Origin: Ilex aquifolium
Taxonomy: Eukaryota > Streptophyta > Magnoliopsida > Aquifoliales > Aquifoliaceae
Length of the DNA: 64,000 bases
Assembly: GCA_951799425.1 (NCBI GenBank)
Contig: OX637398.1
Location: 23,446,270-23,510,269 of the forward strand
Direction of reading: 5' to 3'
A program made the position numbers and the translations under genes. The notes below the pieces were generated by a model. The model saw only the letters and a program-made list of their open reading frames with translations. It had not been told where the DNA came from and searched no databases. Position 1 is the stretch's first letter; each line of letters starts with the position of its first letter. Shown here piece after piece: positions 55,406 through 64,000 of this stretch.

Positions 55406-57315
55406 AAGGGTTTACAATGTGGGTGTTCGTGGGACATGCAATGTGGGTTATTGTTCATTCTACCAAAAGCGGTTTCTACAAGAGTCTTGGGGTAGTATGG
55501 GATGCCACAAGAACTTGTTCGAAGCGGGTTATGGTGGAAGGGATTATTAATGGTGTATTGTGTTCATTTCTTCATTTCAATTACTGTTGCTATCTAAACT
55601 TGAGATCTGTTAAACTGTTCCTGTTTTCCTTCAAAAAGTATATATGATAATTGTGAAAATGAGACCAACCTATTTTACATGTTTTCTAAACCTTGTTTGG
55701 GTTTGGGAGAAATTTTCTACAGAGCTTCGTGCTCACCCCCTGCCGCTAACATTTTCAGATTATATACTTGAGGAGGAGTTGGGAGTCGAGGAGCCCGCAT
55801 ATTGGGAGACTCCGATCGACGGGAGTGTAGATCCCGAGGTGGACATGTAGAGATATAGTTTTTTTTGTACTAGACTAGAGAGTTTATTTGGAGATCATGT
55901 AAAGTCTAGTATTTTGTTATTCCGCTGCAAGTGTACTTTAATTCTCTTGGAATGTAAATGCCATTGCTTGGCCTATTCTTTTGGGATTATAGTGTGGATA
56001 TGATAGATGGTGAATGGAAATTTATTTTATGATGGATAAATGGACCCGGTGTGGTCAATAGTTATGCATATGTGGACCCGGTGTGGTCAATTGTAATATA
56101 ATTGCACAGGTTGTGTTGTTGGGTAGAGCTTACCGTACAAAGGAGACTCTGCCCAAATTTTGTTAAATTTAAGAATTTTCCTTATTGATGGAATTATATT
56201 AGTTGCTCTCATGCTATGAATGGTTTTAGAATGTAATGCCGTCCAGGGTGGTATTTGGGGCGTTACAAGGATATCCTTAGAGAGTTCCATTGCTCCCGTT
56301 TTGATGTGCATCCAGGTGGCACGAAGATGTACCATGATCTTCGTCGCCAGTATTATTGGAGCGGAATGAAGAAACATGTTAGGGATTTTGTTAGCCGATG
56401 TCTCACGTGTCAGCAGGTGATGACTGAACACTAGAGACAAGGTTTTTGGTCAAACAGTCAGTCTCGAAACAACCAAGTTGTGGTAATCATTTTGCAATGG
56501 TTTGGTAAAACATGTGGCATGGAAACGAATTTTTAGTTAAGGCTCAATCACGGCACAAGGGATAAATTTTTCACAAGAAAAGGCTAAGGCTCAACGCAAT
56601 TCAAAGATGACCTAAAATCATCTCTAGATTATCATGAGGAGGCATATTGACATTTTAAGACGAAGTCAATTAACTATCCATATACACTCTAACCAAAGCA
56701 AGCATAATGAGATTATTGAACAGATTTTGAATTTGAAAAATTGTTCCTTTGAGTAAATGTAAGTTCCCTCCAACAAGGATCGACACTGAAGCTCACATGG
56801 GTACTTACTTCATCTCCACTATGTATGTCAAGCTCTAAAATGTGGATCCAATCAGTAAATTGCCAAAATTACACATTCAAGGTGCACTATCGTTGAGTTC
56901 GAAAGAAAACACATATGTGATACTCAGGCATAGGATAAACTTATGTGGTGTACTCATGTGTTCAAAGTTCAAAATGAAGATCAAGCCCAAGGAATCATAA
57001 AATGAGAAAAATGAAAGTAACATGGGAAATAAGATACTCCCTTTTTTCTTTTTTCTTTTTTCCCTTTTTTTTTTAGTGCAAACATTAAAGGGAAAATGAA
57101 ACACAAAAAAGCTTGTTTACACCCCCCAACTTAGTATCGAACATGATACTGAATAAGATTTGTTACGATAATGCTCAAAATGAATTAAGTCCAAATTAGG
57201 GAGAGGTAAACAACTTCAAGCTAAAATCTACACTATAACATCATGAAAATAAAAATATAACAATAAAAGAAATCTAACTACTATGTACATGAAAACAAAA
57301 CAAAAATGACTTATG

Positions 57316-58130
57316 TCAATCCGGCTTCAATTCAGATATAAGCTTGCGCCCATTGGTTTTTTTGATTTTAAAATTTTTTTGGTGTATAAATGTCTTTCCT
57401 AACCAATCTATCCAACAATACAAAAGATAATCATTAAAAATTCTCAACAAAACAAAGGTGCACACAAGTTTATGCAATTCCAACAATGGAGTATACAATT
57501 TCTCTTTATAAATTTCTCCACTTAACTCCAATTTAATGCCCTCCCCAAGTTGAAAATTGTGAACATCAACACCACTCTTTGATGGCAAATTGACCTTGGG
57601 CTTATTAGTCTCATGTGAGATAATAACTTCATTAAGTTTTTCATAATAAAGAGTGGTGGGAGATTCCACATCAATTTGAATTCTATAGAAATGATCATCC
57701 TCAATACATTGACTATGCTCAAGATGTTGTTGTTCACGCATAGTAATTATAGCATTAGTCAATGCAATAAGGTCATCTCTAATTTCTGAAAATTGTTGGG
57801 CTACTTGGGCATTGGCTTCCATTTGGTATTGCATAAACTCGCAAAGAGTATTTTTCGATTCTTGTTCGGTTAAGTCCTTATATGTTTGATAGTGGCAAAA
57901 TTCATTTGGAGGTGTGTAAGATCAGATGAAAAATTATAAGGTTCGTTCTCCCAACCATAACTCGGATAACTCGGTGCAACAAAATGGTCGGGGTAAAAGT
58001 TTTCGGGGCCCAATATTGAAATTGATCTTTCACATGCAAAGTCTTGAACCGTATAATTTAATGGGCACTCACTAGTGATGTGCTCATAATCATCACAAAT
58101 CTCGCACACATTTTTGAAAATTTGGGGCAT
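57316..58130 (-). pseudogene. Gag-type region of A2
   Basis: A first open stretch (58130-57870) carries a zinc knuckle (CEICDDYEHITSEC) and the region FAPSYPSYGWENEP-like (FVAPSYPSYGWENEPYN). A second (57834-57316, 172 codons) starts with a coiled-coil-like part (NAQVAQQFSEIRDDLIALTN) and ends NGRKLISELKPD. The last third (GEIYKEKLYTPLLELHKLV onward) does not resemble protease or RT. The family is Athila-like by the knuckle and by position after the tRNA-Asp type primer site. Disruptions are few. Confidence 0.7.
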
Positions 58131-58268
58131 TTAACACATTATCATAAAAATTAGGACACAAACTACAACAAACTATTTAAAATCGAGACGACATACCTTA
58201 GCCCGTAATGAAAATCACGAGACTTACCTATGCCGTCTCAAATCACCTTCGAACTGGACGCTTAGCCT

Positions 58269-58286
58269 TCCTCGGCAACGGTGCCA
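58269..58286 (-). other. Primer-binding site of A2, tRNA-Asp type
   Basis: On the minus strand TGGCACCGTTGCCGAGGA lies 5 bases inside the LTR end. It is close to the site in A0 (24025-24042). Confidence 0.8.
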
Positions 58287-58290
58287 AAAA

Positions 58291-58630
58291 TGCTTGATCG
58301 TTTTCCCGAATCTCCAAACACGAACCCGGATTATGTGTATATTACTTATAGAAATTGGTGAGTGTCACTCTCCCTCGGGTTCAATTCAAGAAATGGGGAA
58401 AATCATGTGGATGAACAAAAATGTGTGTGTGTGCAAAAGTGCTCCCCAAGCGTAGAGAGACTTGCAATGTCGTGTTTTAATTGGAATGAGTATTCCAAGG
58501 TCGTCTCATCAAGGAAAGAAAGATCAAGTATTTTCAAAAGTGATTTGTGAAAGGAAAAAATGAAAATTATTTTGATTTGAAGTTTGGTGATTTGTGTTTT
58601 GAGAAATATGCAAGTAAAAATAGTGTTGGC
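58291..58630 (-). repeat. 3' portion of the 5' LTR of A2 (family C)
   Basis: It matches the corresponding end of the A1 LTR (13232-13575), including GAGTGTCACTCTCCCTCG and CCCCAAGCGTAGAGAGACTT. It stops at 58630, where the plus-strand LTR C3 begins. Confidence 0.85.
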
Positions 58631-59824
58631 TGATTAGCACAAAACTTTGCATATTTTAAGTGCTAATCATCTAATGTTCAATTGTTTTTGGGGGTTAATA
58701 GATTGGAGTTGTTGTATTATTGTGCTTAATGATGATTTTTGGTGTTTGCAGAAGAAGAGCGCTAAATGAGGCTTATTAAAGCTTTCCCAAAGGAGTTGAG
58801 GCAAATGAGGATGAAAGAATGGCTAAAGAGTGGCTCAGGAGTGAAGAAATCAGAAAAATCAGACAAAGCAGCAGAAGAGTACTGGTACGGTTTGGCCACT
58901 GGAACATAGCATACCGGTACGGTCCAGCCTCTGGAGTTCGGGGTACCGGTACGGTTTGCTAATCTTGCCCCAAGTTCTGCAACTCAAGCCAGCCGTTTTT
59001 GAGGGACCCACCAATCATTCTCCCACATATCCCTGACCCCTCCATCACATTGTACTATCTCTCAGCACTTTCCATCTGACTTTGGAGGCTGAAAGGTTAA
59101 AGGAAGAAAGAGAAGAAGAGGCAGTTGGGTGTGCAGGCTAGTCTGCACTACCCTGTCCAGCTTGTCCCCCTTTGACCCCTAAGGATTGAGGCTCACATCA
59201 GAGGGCTAGGGAGGAGATTAGGGGACGTTTTTGGAGGGAAAGAGGGTGGAAGCAGAGCCATTCAGCCAAGGAGCCAGATATAGACTGATATAGAGAGAGA
59301 AAGTCTGGGGGAAGAAGATGAATAGTGTTCTAGAGAGATAAACTTGAGGTTTTTCCATTTTCTTCATTACATTGTCTTGTAATTTGCTGTAAGAACTTTT
59401 GAAGCTTCATTTAATATCATTAATGTTGTTCTCCTTCAAGTGCATTGCTAGTTTAATGTTCTTTTAAGTTTCTACCATTAATGCAACAAAGTTCTTCATT
59501 CTCTTAGCTATAAAATGGGTTTTAAATGCATTCTCTTTTAGCTTATGTTTTCTTCCATTTATGTACTTAAGAACTTCATCTCTTGAAAGGCATTCTCTTT
59601 ACCTTATTGATTTCATTTCAAGCATGAGTAGCTAAATTTTCTAGTTGGCAAAACCAAGGGAACCTCCACTTGGGTATGTCATTTCAACTCATTCTCCTCC
59701 CTTTTTCAGAGATCAATGGTTCGGTTTGACTGGGTTAAGGATGGATAAATTGGTGAGTCTTTGATATTCCGTAGGCCTAGTCACTGTTTATGCTTAGATA
59801 CTCACCCTTCTTATCCCTAGCTTC
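58631..59824 (+). mobile_element. Athila LTR, family C, plus strand (copy C3), cut by A3
   Basis: It begins TGATTAGCACAAAACTTTG and matches C1 up to TTATCCCTAGCTTC at 59824, where the minus-strand LTR of A3 starts. It was inserted into the A2 LTR. The rest of C3 would lie beyond A3, outside the window. Confidence 0.85.
58880..58962 (-). repeat. Palindrome cluster (CGTACCGGTACG type, short) in C3
   Basis: GTACTGGTACGG, ATACCGGTACGG and GGTACCGGTACGG are separated by GGCCACTGGAAC and CCTCTGGAGTTC. It lies in the same slot as in C1, with one fewer unit. Confidence 0.85.
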
Positions 59825-61670
59825 TGATTGATTGGTAATTACGTCGTTCCTAACCTCGTAACATCACCCTCACCCTCAATGTGTGTATGTGGCTTATAGT
59901 GATGAGGGAGTGTCACTCTCCCTCCGGATGATGCAAGAAGATAGGAAACAACAACAAAATGGATGTGAATGGAAATGTGATGAACAAAATAGATGGAATG
60001 AGATGCGGGTGTGAACAAAAGTGCTCCCCAATCGCAAGGAGTCTTTCGTTGTCGTGTGTTTTACTTGGAAAGTATTCCAAGGTCGTCTCCTCAAGGAAGG
60101 AAAGGGAATTCTATGGAAGGTGATTTTGCAAAAGAGAAAAGAAAGTGTAAAATCTTGTATTTGTGTTTTGTGGTTGTGTTTATGTATGGAAAATGCAAGA
60201 AAACAATGTTGGCTAATCCAAAGGAAGTCACTCCAATAGGACTACCATTTCAACTCCAATCTCTCCTTAACTCCGATAGAGCATGAATGAACAATTGATT
60301 CGGGGGAAGCTAGGGATGAGGTTGGTGATGATCTAAGAATAAACCGTGACAAGTCTACGGAATATCAAAGGCACCAATTCATCCACTCTCAACCCCGTCA
60401 AACCGAACCATTGGACTCTTAAGGGAGGGAGGAGAATGAGTTGAAATGGAATCCCCAAGAGAAATTTTCCTTTGGATTTACCAACTTAAATCTAACTACT
60501 CATGGTAAAATGAAAGACAAGCATAATAATGTAAATGGATATAATGAAGACATGAAGCATGAAGCATGAAACTTATCTTAAAGCAAGAAATCGTAAACTA
60601 AGGAGAAAAATATTCAATACCCATTTTAAGCTTGAAAATGAAGAACTTGAGCAACAATGGTGAAATGTAAAATGGTGTATTGAAACTTGCAAAGTTCTTG
60701 AAATAAATGAGATTAAAGACAATAAACAAAACTTTAAACAAGTCTTACAATAGATTACATGGAAAAGGATGGAAGAAGTGCAAAAACGAAATTACATTAC
60801 ACTATTCATCTTCTTCCTCCTTGGAGCTCTCTATCTCTACTCCTAAGCTTAGGTAGCCAACCACTCTTTTTGTGTGTTGAATGTTGAATGTATAATGGAG
60901 AGTGAGAGCCTTTAATTTCGTCCATGGAGGGTCCCCCCTAGGTGTGTGCAGGTCTTACACCAAAGAGGGGCTGAGTTGAAGCCTTGGACAGGCTAGCCTG
61001 CAACCCACATGGCAGCCCATTTCTCTCTCTTCCTCCTTGAATGCCAAGCCTCAAAAGTCTTCCAAAATGTGTAAGAGACCTGCAAATGTGTAAGGAAATG
61101 TTGGGATAGGCGTGGGAGAAGTGTAGGTGGGACCCCCAAGCCTCAAAGTTGAGTTACAGGCTGTTTTCGCGACCAGAAGGTCCGGAGTACCGGTACCGAG
61201 TACCGGTACTGTTTTTCTGCACTGGACCACCTTCGGTATAATCGTCATAACTCTTGATCTAACCGTTGGATTGGGCTGAAATTTTGACACCAAACAGAAG
61301 ACACCCATATCTACAACTTTCATGTTTTTAACTTTTCCAAATTCTGAGTAGATCATGGTCAAAATGGAGGAATTCAGAGGCAGTGCTTCCAATTGTTGCT
61401 GCAGCTGGTGCCCTTGTTCCCAAGCACCAATGCCTTCTTGATTTCTTCACTTTTAAGCCTCCAATTCTTCATGTATTGTGTCCATGCCTTCACCACACAT
61501 CCATCAAGGTTGCAATGTCCTAAAATCAATCACTTAAGCTATAAAAGGTTGCAACATCAAAATATCAACATTATAGTTCAAAACGGCTAACTTCTAAGCA
61601 CTTAAATGCAAAAGTTGAGTTAAAATGCATGTAATGAGCCCTTCAAATATGCAATATTATGTGCTCATCA
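59825..61670 (-). repeat. 3' LTR of A3 (family C, 1846 bp)
   Basis: In element orientation it begins TGATGAGCACATAATATTGC next to the polypurine tract and ends ACCAATCAATCA. It is longer than the A1 LTR by about 230 bp. A single GTACCGGTAC pair lies at 61186-61212. Confidence 0.87.
61186..61212 (-). repeat. Palindrome pair (GTACCGGTAC) in A3 LTR
   Basis: AGTACCGGTACCGAGTACCG is followed by GTACTG, so two overlapping-type palindromes are present where A1 has a cluster of CTACCGGTAG words. The spacer TCTGCACTGGACC follows. This is the shortest clear member of the module. Confidence 0.85.
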
Positions 61671-61685
61671 CACCCCCCCACTTAA
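61671..61685 (-). other. Polypurine tract of A3
   Basis: On the minus strand CTTAAGTGGGGGGGTG directly precedes the TGATGA start of the LTR. Two similar tracts recur further inside, at about 63386-63400 and 63540-63554. Confidence 0.8.
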
Positions 61686-61689
61686 GCTT

Positions 61690-63635
61690 TGCTAGTCCCT
61701 AGCAAACAAAATGTAAAAGCAAGCAAACAAAAATAAACCTTTACTAATTCCGCAATTGCATTTAGCACATGCAACAAGCCTTTAAACCCCTAGGTGATCC
61801 CTAGTGGACGAGTTTTGTCTCGTGAAGGTTTCCAGTGAAGGTACCTACAAACTTCTTGCTAATATCCAATATTTAAAGTATATTCCCCTATCTTAACTCG
61901 CGATGGGATTTCAATAAAAAGCTATGTTCAAAACATCCTAACTAAAAACACATGCAACACATTATAGCTTTAAATGCTATTCTAGAGTATCCACATACAC
62001 ATTTCCTTTCAAAACTCGTGTGTGTGTGAAATGAACATGTAATTTAAACATTTACACAATGGAGTTCACATTCACGTGGCTATCCAAATTAAGCTTTGAT
62101 GCAAAAACTCACCAAGGGTTTCTCTCAAAAATGAATAACTCAATGATTATCCTAGCATGCACTCCATGTGTATATGTGAGATAGAATCTTATTCACAAAC
62201 CAAAATGCTCACATATAATCCAAAAATGAAGCACATGTATACAAATGAAACAACCTTGGCATAATCTCATGAAAGGAATGCTAGGGCATTAGATAGTAAA
62301 ATTAACTTCTCTTTTTCTTTAAAAGTATGCATCCCCCATGCTTCTCTAGATCTTTTAGGACTTTCATGGGTTGTAATGAGGCCTTGGGGTGATAATGAGG
62401 TAAGTGAAATGAAGGATATAGGATAACAAAGAGGGTTGTTCCGGGTGAATGACCTTAATCTTAGAAAAACACTTCCCTTTTATGGGATTTTGATTTTCAC
62501 ACCATCACCACACCCTTTGTTTCTTTTCTTTCTTTTCCTTTACATTTTTCCCTTTTCTTTTTCTCATTCTTTTTCTCCTTTTTCACTCCCTTTCTCTCCT
62601 TTTCTTGGATTTTCATTCTTTTTCCATTAAACTCTTTTGAGTTTCAACATCCTTCATCCCTTTTTGCTTGAGTTTCCACACCATACTTCCTTCTTTTGCA
62701 ATCACTCATTTTTGTTTTAGGAACAACCAAGGTAAGGTAGGTATTTCTCATTTTCTTTGGCTTGGTTCAATGTGTGGCATAGAAATGAATTCAATTAAGG
62801 CTCAATCATGGCACTAGGGATAAATTTCACAAGAAAAAGGCTTAGGCTCAAAGCATCAAATATGGCCTAAGATCATTTCTAGATAGGCATGGGAGAGCAT
62901 TGTACAATCAAGACAAAGTCAATCAACTACCCAAATACACCTAACCAAAACAAGCATAATGAGATTATTGAACAAATGTGGAATTTGAAGAATTGTTCCT
63001 TGAGTAAATGTAAGTTCCCTCCAAACAAGGATTGGCATTAAAGCTCACATGGGTTCTTACTCATCTCCACTATTCATGTCAAGCACTCAAATGTGAACTC
63101 AATCCGTAAATTGTCCAAATTACACATTCAAGGTGCACAATGGTTGAGTTTGAAAGAAAACACATATGTGATACTCAAGCATAGGATAAACTTCTATAAT
63201 GTGCTCATGTATTCAAAGTTCAAAATGAAGATCAAGCAATTCACAAATCCCATAACAATTAGGATAGAGGAATATAGTTCAATATTGACTATTTTTCACA
63301 AAAATTGTCCAAAATTTTTCAAAATTTTCACATTTCCAACTTATTCTATACACAAAGTGGTGGAACATGTGAATGGTGCACCTCACCCCCCAACTTAAAC
63401 TATGCATTGTCCTCAATGCACAAGGAATCATGCAATGAAAACAATGAAGGTAAAATGGGAAATGAGATACCCCCTTTTTTTTTTTTTTTTATATATATAT
63501 AAACATAAAAGAGAAAATGAAACACACAAAGCTCATTTACACCCCCCAACTTAGACTAGAACATGGGGGAGAAATGCTGGTGATGCCCTCAAAGCAGGTG
63601 GAGCAGCATTGCAGAGATTGGGTCTGTCAGGCAAA
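61690..63635 (-). other. Non-coding 3' block of A3
   Basis: No coding region was recognised. The sequence corresponds to 17110-18720 in A1 and, for the right part, to 56460-57120 in A2. It contains a T-rich stretch (62505-62640) and two internal polypurine-like tracts. Confidence 0.7.
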
Positions 63636-63637
63636 CA

Positions 63638-63812
63638 GTACCGGTACTGGGTACCGGTACCATTTGGTACCGGTACCGAGTACCGGTACTGCGATTCCAG
63701 TAGACTTTTAGTACCGGTACTGGGTACCGGTACTGCGATTCCAGTAGACTTTTAGTACCGGTACTGGGTACCGGTACCATTTGGTACCGGTACCGAGTAC
63801 CGGTACTGTTCT
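63638..63812 (-). repeat. Palindrome cluster (GTACCGGTAC type) in A3 internal region
   Basis: About eleven CCGG palindromes of the forms GTACCGGTAC and GGTACCGGTACC are separated by GCGATTCCAGTAGACTTTT, which occurs twice with a 60-bp period (63686 and 63746). A2 lacks it at the corresponding place (57130-57200), so the cluster was gained or lost since the two copies parted. Confidence 0.9.
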
Positions 63813-63968
63813 GCTTTGTCTGCTTCCTGATTCTTAAACAAGCTTTATGTTAAAAACTAAACTACAATGATACTCACCATTATACTACAATGACATGAAA
63901 AATAAAAATATAACAATAAAAGAGATATAACTACTATGTACATGGAAACAAAACAACAAGGGCTCATG

Positions 63969-64000
63969 TCAATCCGGCTTCAATTCCGATATGACCCTAC
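63969..64000 (-). pseudogene. C-terminal end of A3 gag-type ORF
   Basis: The last residues before the stop read VISELKPD, matching the end LISELKPD of the A2 ORF. Only about ten codons are in the window. Confidence 0.55.

Larger units (their letters stand above)
53761..56267 (+). mobile_element. Solo LTR of family B nested in T2 integrase (copy B2)
   Basis: A 2507 bp LTR beginning TGTAACACCCCGC and ending TTTGGGGCGTTACA, with perfect target duplications AGGAT at 53756-53760 and 56268-56272. The T2 integrase resumes directly after it with GGATATCCTTAGAGAGTTCC. The TATA box is at 54427, a palindrome cluster at 54262-54378, and a 60-bp minisatellite at 55165-55405. The intact target site suggests a relatively recent insertion. 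The internal family of B cannot be named, as no attached pol is present. Confidence 0.93.
49085..56439 (+). mobile_element. Tekay/Del chromovirus T2, broken, 3' part missing
   Basis: The parts are: 5' LTR (49085-50126), a degenerate primer-binding region (50127-50146), gag (50482-51390), protease, RT and RNase H (51419-53500), and the start of integrase (53530-53760 and 56268-56437). A family B solo LTR interrupts the integrase. The element stops where Athila A2 begins, so the rest of integrase, the chromodomain and the 3' LTR are absent. It is a fossil with about half a dozen disruptions, better preserved than T1. Confidence 0.9.
56440..58630 (-). mobile_element. Athila derivative A2, no pol section, broken
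   Basis: Read right to left: part of the 5' LTR (58630-58291), the primer-binding site (58286-58269), a gag-type region with zinc knuckle (58130-57316), a polypurine-like tract at about 57120, and the non-coding 3' block (to 56440) that is shared with A1 and A3. RT, RNase H and integrase are absent. A3 at the right edge has the same junction of ORF end and non-coding block, so this may be a family layout and not damage to one copy. The left side abuts T2. The 5' LTR is cut by C3. It is a fossil with a few disruptions. Confidence 0.78.
59825..64000 (-). mobile_element. Athila derivative A3, 3' part; continues beyond the window
   Basis: Read right to left: the end of a gag-type ORF (64000-63969), a palindrome cluster, two polypurine-like tracts (about 63541 and 63386), a non-coding block (63400-61690), the polypurine tract (61685-61671) and the 3' LTR (61670-59825). 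No pol is present in the visible part, and the ORF end with its following non-coding DNA matches A2. It was inserted into C3 and so is the youngest of this nest. Whether it is whole cannot be seen. Confidence 0.78.

Noticed and set aside
63638-63812. ACCGGT and GGTACC restriction-site-like words suggesting cloning linkers or vector
   Set aside because: The words occur in graded, worn forms across many LTR copies with natural flanks, and B2 uses a different word (TTCCGGAA). No vector sequence is present.

Overview
This window looks like heterochromatic or intergenic DNA from a large, repeat-rich flowering-plant genome. It is AT-rich, and almost all of it can be assigned to transposable elements: one Helitron, LTR retrotransposons of the Tekay/Del and Athila types, an L1-type LINE and a long-TIR element. 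No complete host gene was recognised. The only gene-like host sequence is a broken plant-mobile-domain (PMD) exon at 39070-39420, plus a few unplaced short open stretches. The species cannot be named from the sequence.

Layout. 1-9963: a minus-strand Helitron whose 5' terminus (TC, flanked by A) is at 9963 and whose 3' end is outside the window. Its three visible coding exons (2870-2781, 2137-1188, 1068 to the left edge) join in frame without a stop. A 2.6 kb solo LTR (3225-5816, target duplication CACAA) sits in its leader, between two copies of the first coding exon. 9964-11059: a long inverted-repeat element that the Helitron entered. 11060-13231: inverted, cut LTR of family T. 13232-21650: minus-strand Athila element A1 with 3' LTR, an extra ORF in the env position, and integrase, RNase H and RT. 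21655-23509: LTR of family B. 23510-28269: plus-strand Athila-like element A0. 28270-29922: Athila LTR C1. 29923-39067: Tekay element T1, whose 3' LTR holds a nested solo LTR (34766-37301). 39070-39420: PMD pseudo-exon. 39541-44725: two copies of an unclassified LTR-like repeat R, with an inverted solo T LTR (39972-42445) inside the first and a LINE piece between them. 44730-46200: Athila LTR C2. 46680-47700: 3' part of the LINE. 47701-49084: mostly unassigned. 49085-56439: Tekay element T2, with a solo B LTR (53761-56267, target duplication AGGAT) inside its integrase. 56440-64000: minus-strand Athila derivatives A2 and A3, with plus-strand LTR C3 between them.

Three LTR families account for most of the sequence. 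T has LTRs of about 2.5 kb beginning TGTRAAACCCGGG and ending GGGGCGTCACA, and carries a chromodomain. B has LTRs of about 2.5 kb beginning TGTAACACCCC and ending GGGGCGTTACA. C is the Athila LTR of 1.6-1.85 kb, beginning TGAT and ending in CA, with a tRNA-Asp type primer site. Four solo LTRs with recognisable 5-bp target duplications show that LTR-LTR recombination has been frequent.

The most unusual signal is a short-palindrome module that recurs in all three LTR families and in Athila internal DNA. It is a 30-280 bp cluster of about 10-bp palindromes centred on CCGG (CTACCGGTAG, GTACCGGTAC, CTTCCGGAAG), separated by a spacer carrying TTCCAGT. Within a family the slot is the same, but the palindrome differs from copy to copy while staying self-complementary. 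None of the standard LTR parts explains it. Other points worth a second look are an LTR that is a mosaic of families T and B (49085-50126), a duplicated Helitron first exon, a 48-residue tandem repeat in the Helitron protein, and two Athila copies that share an internal layout with no recognisable pol.
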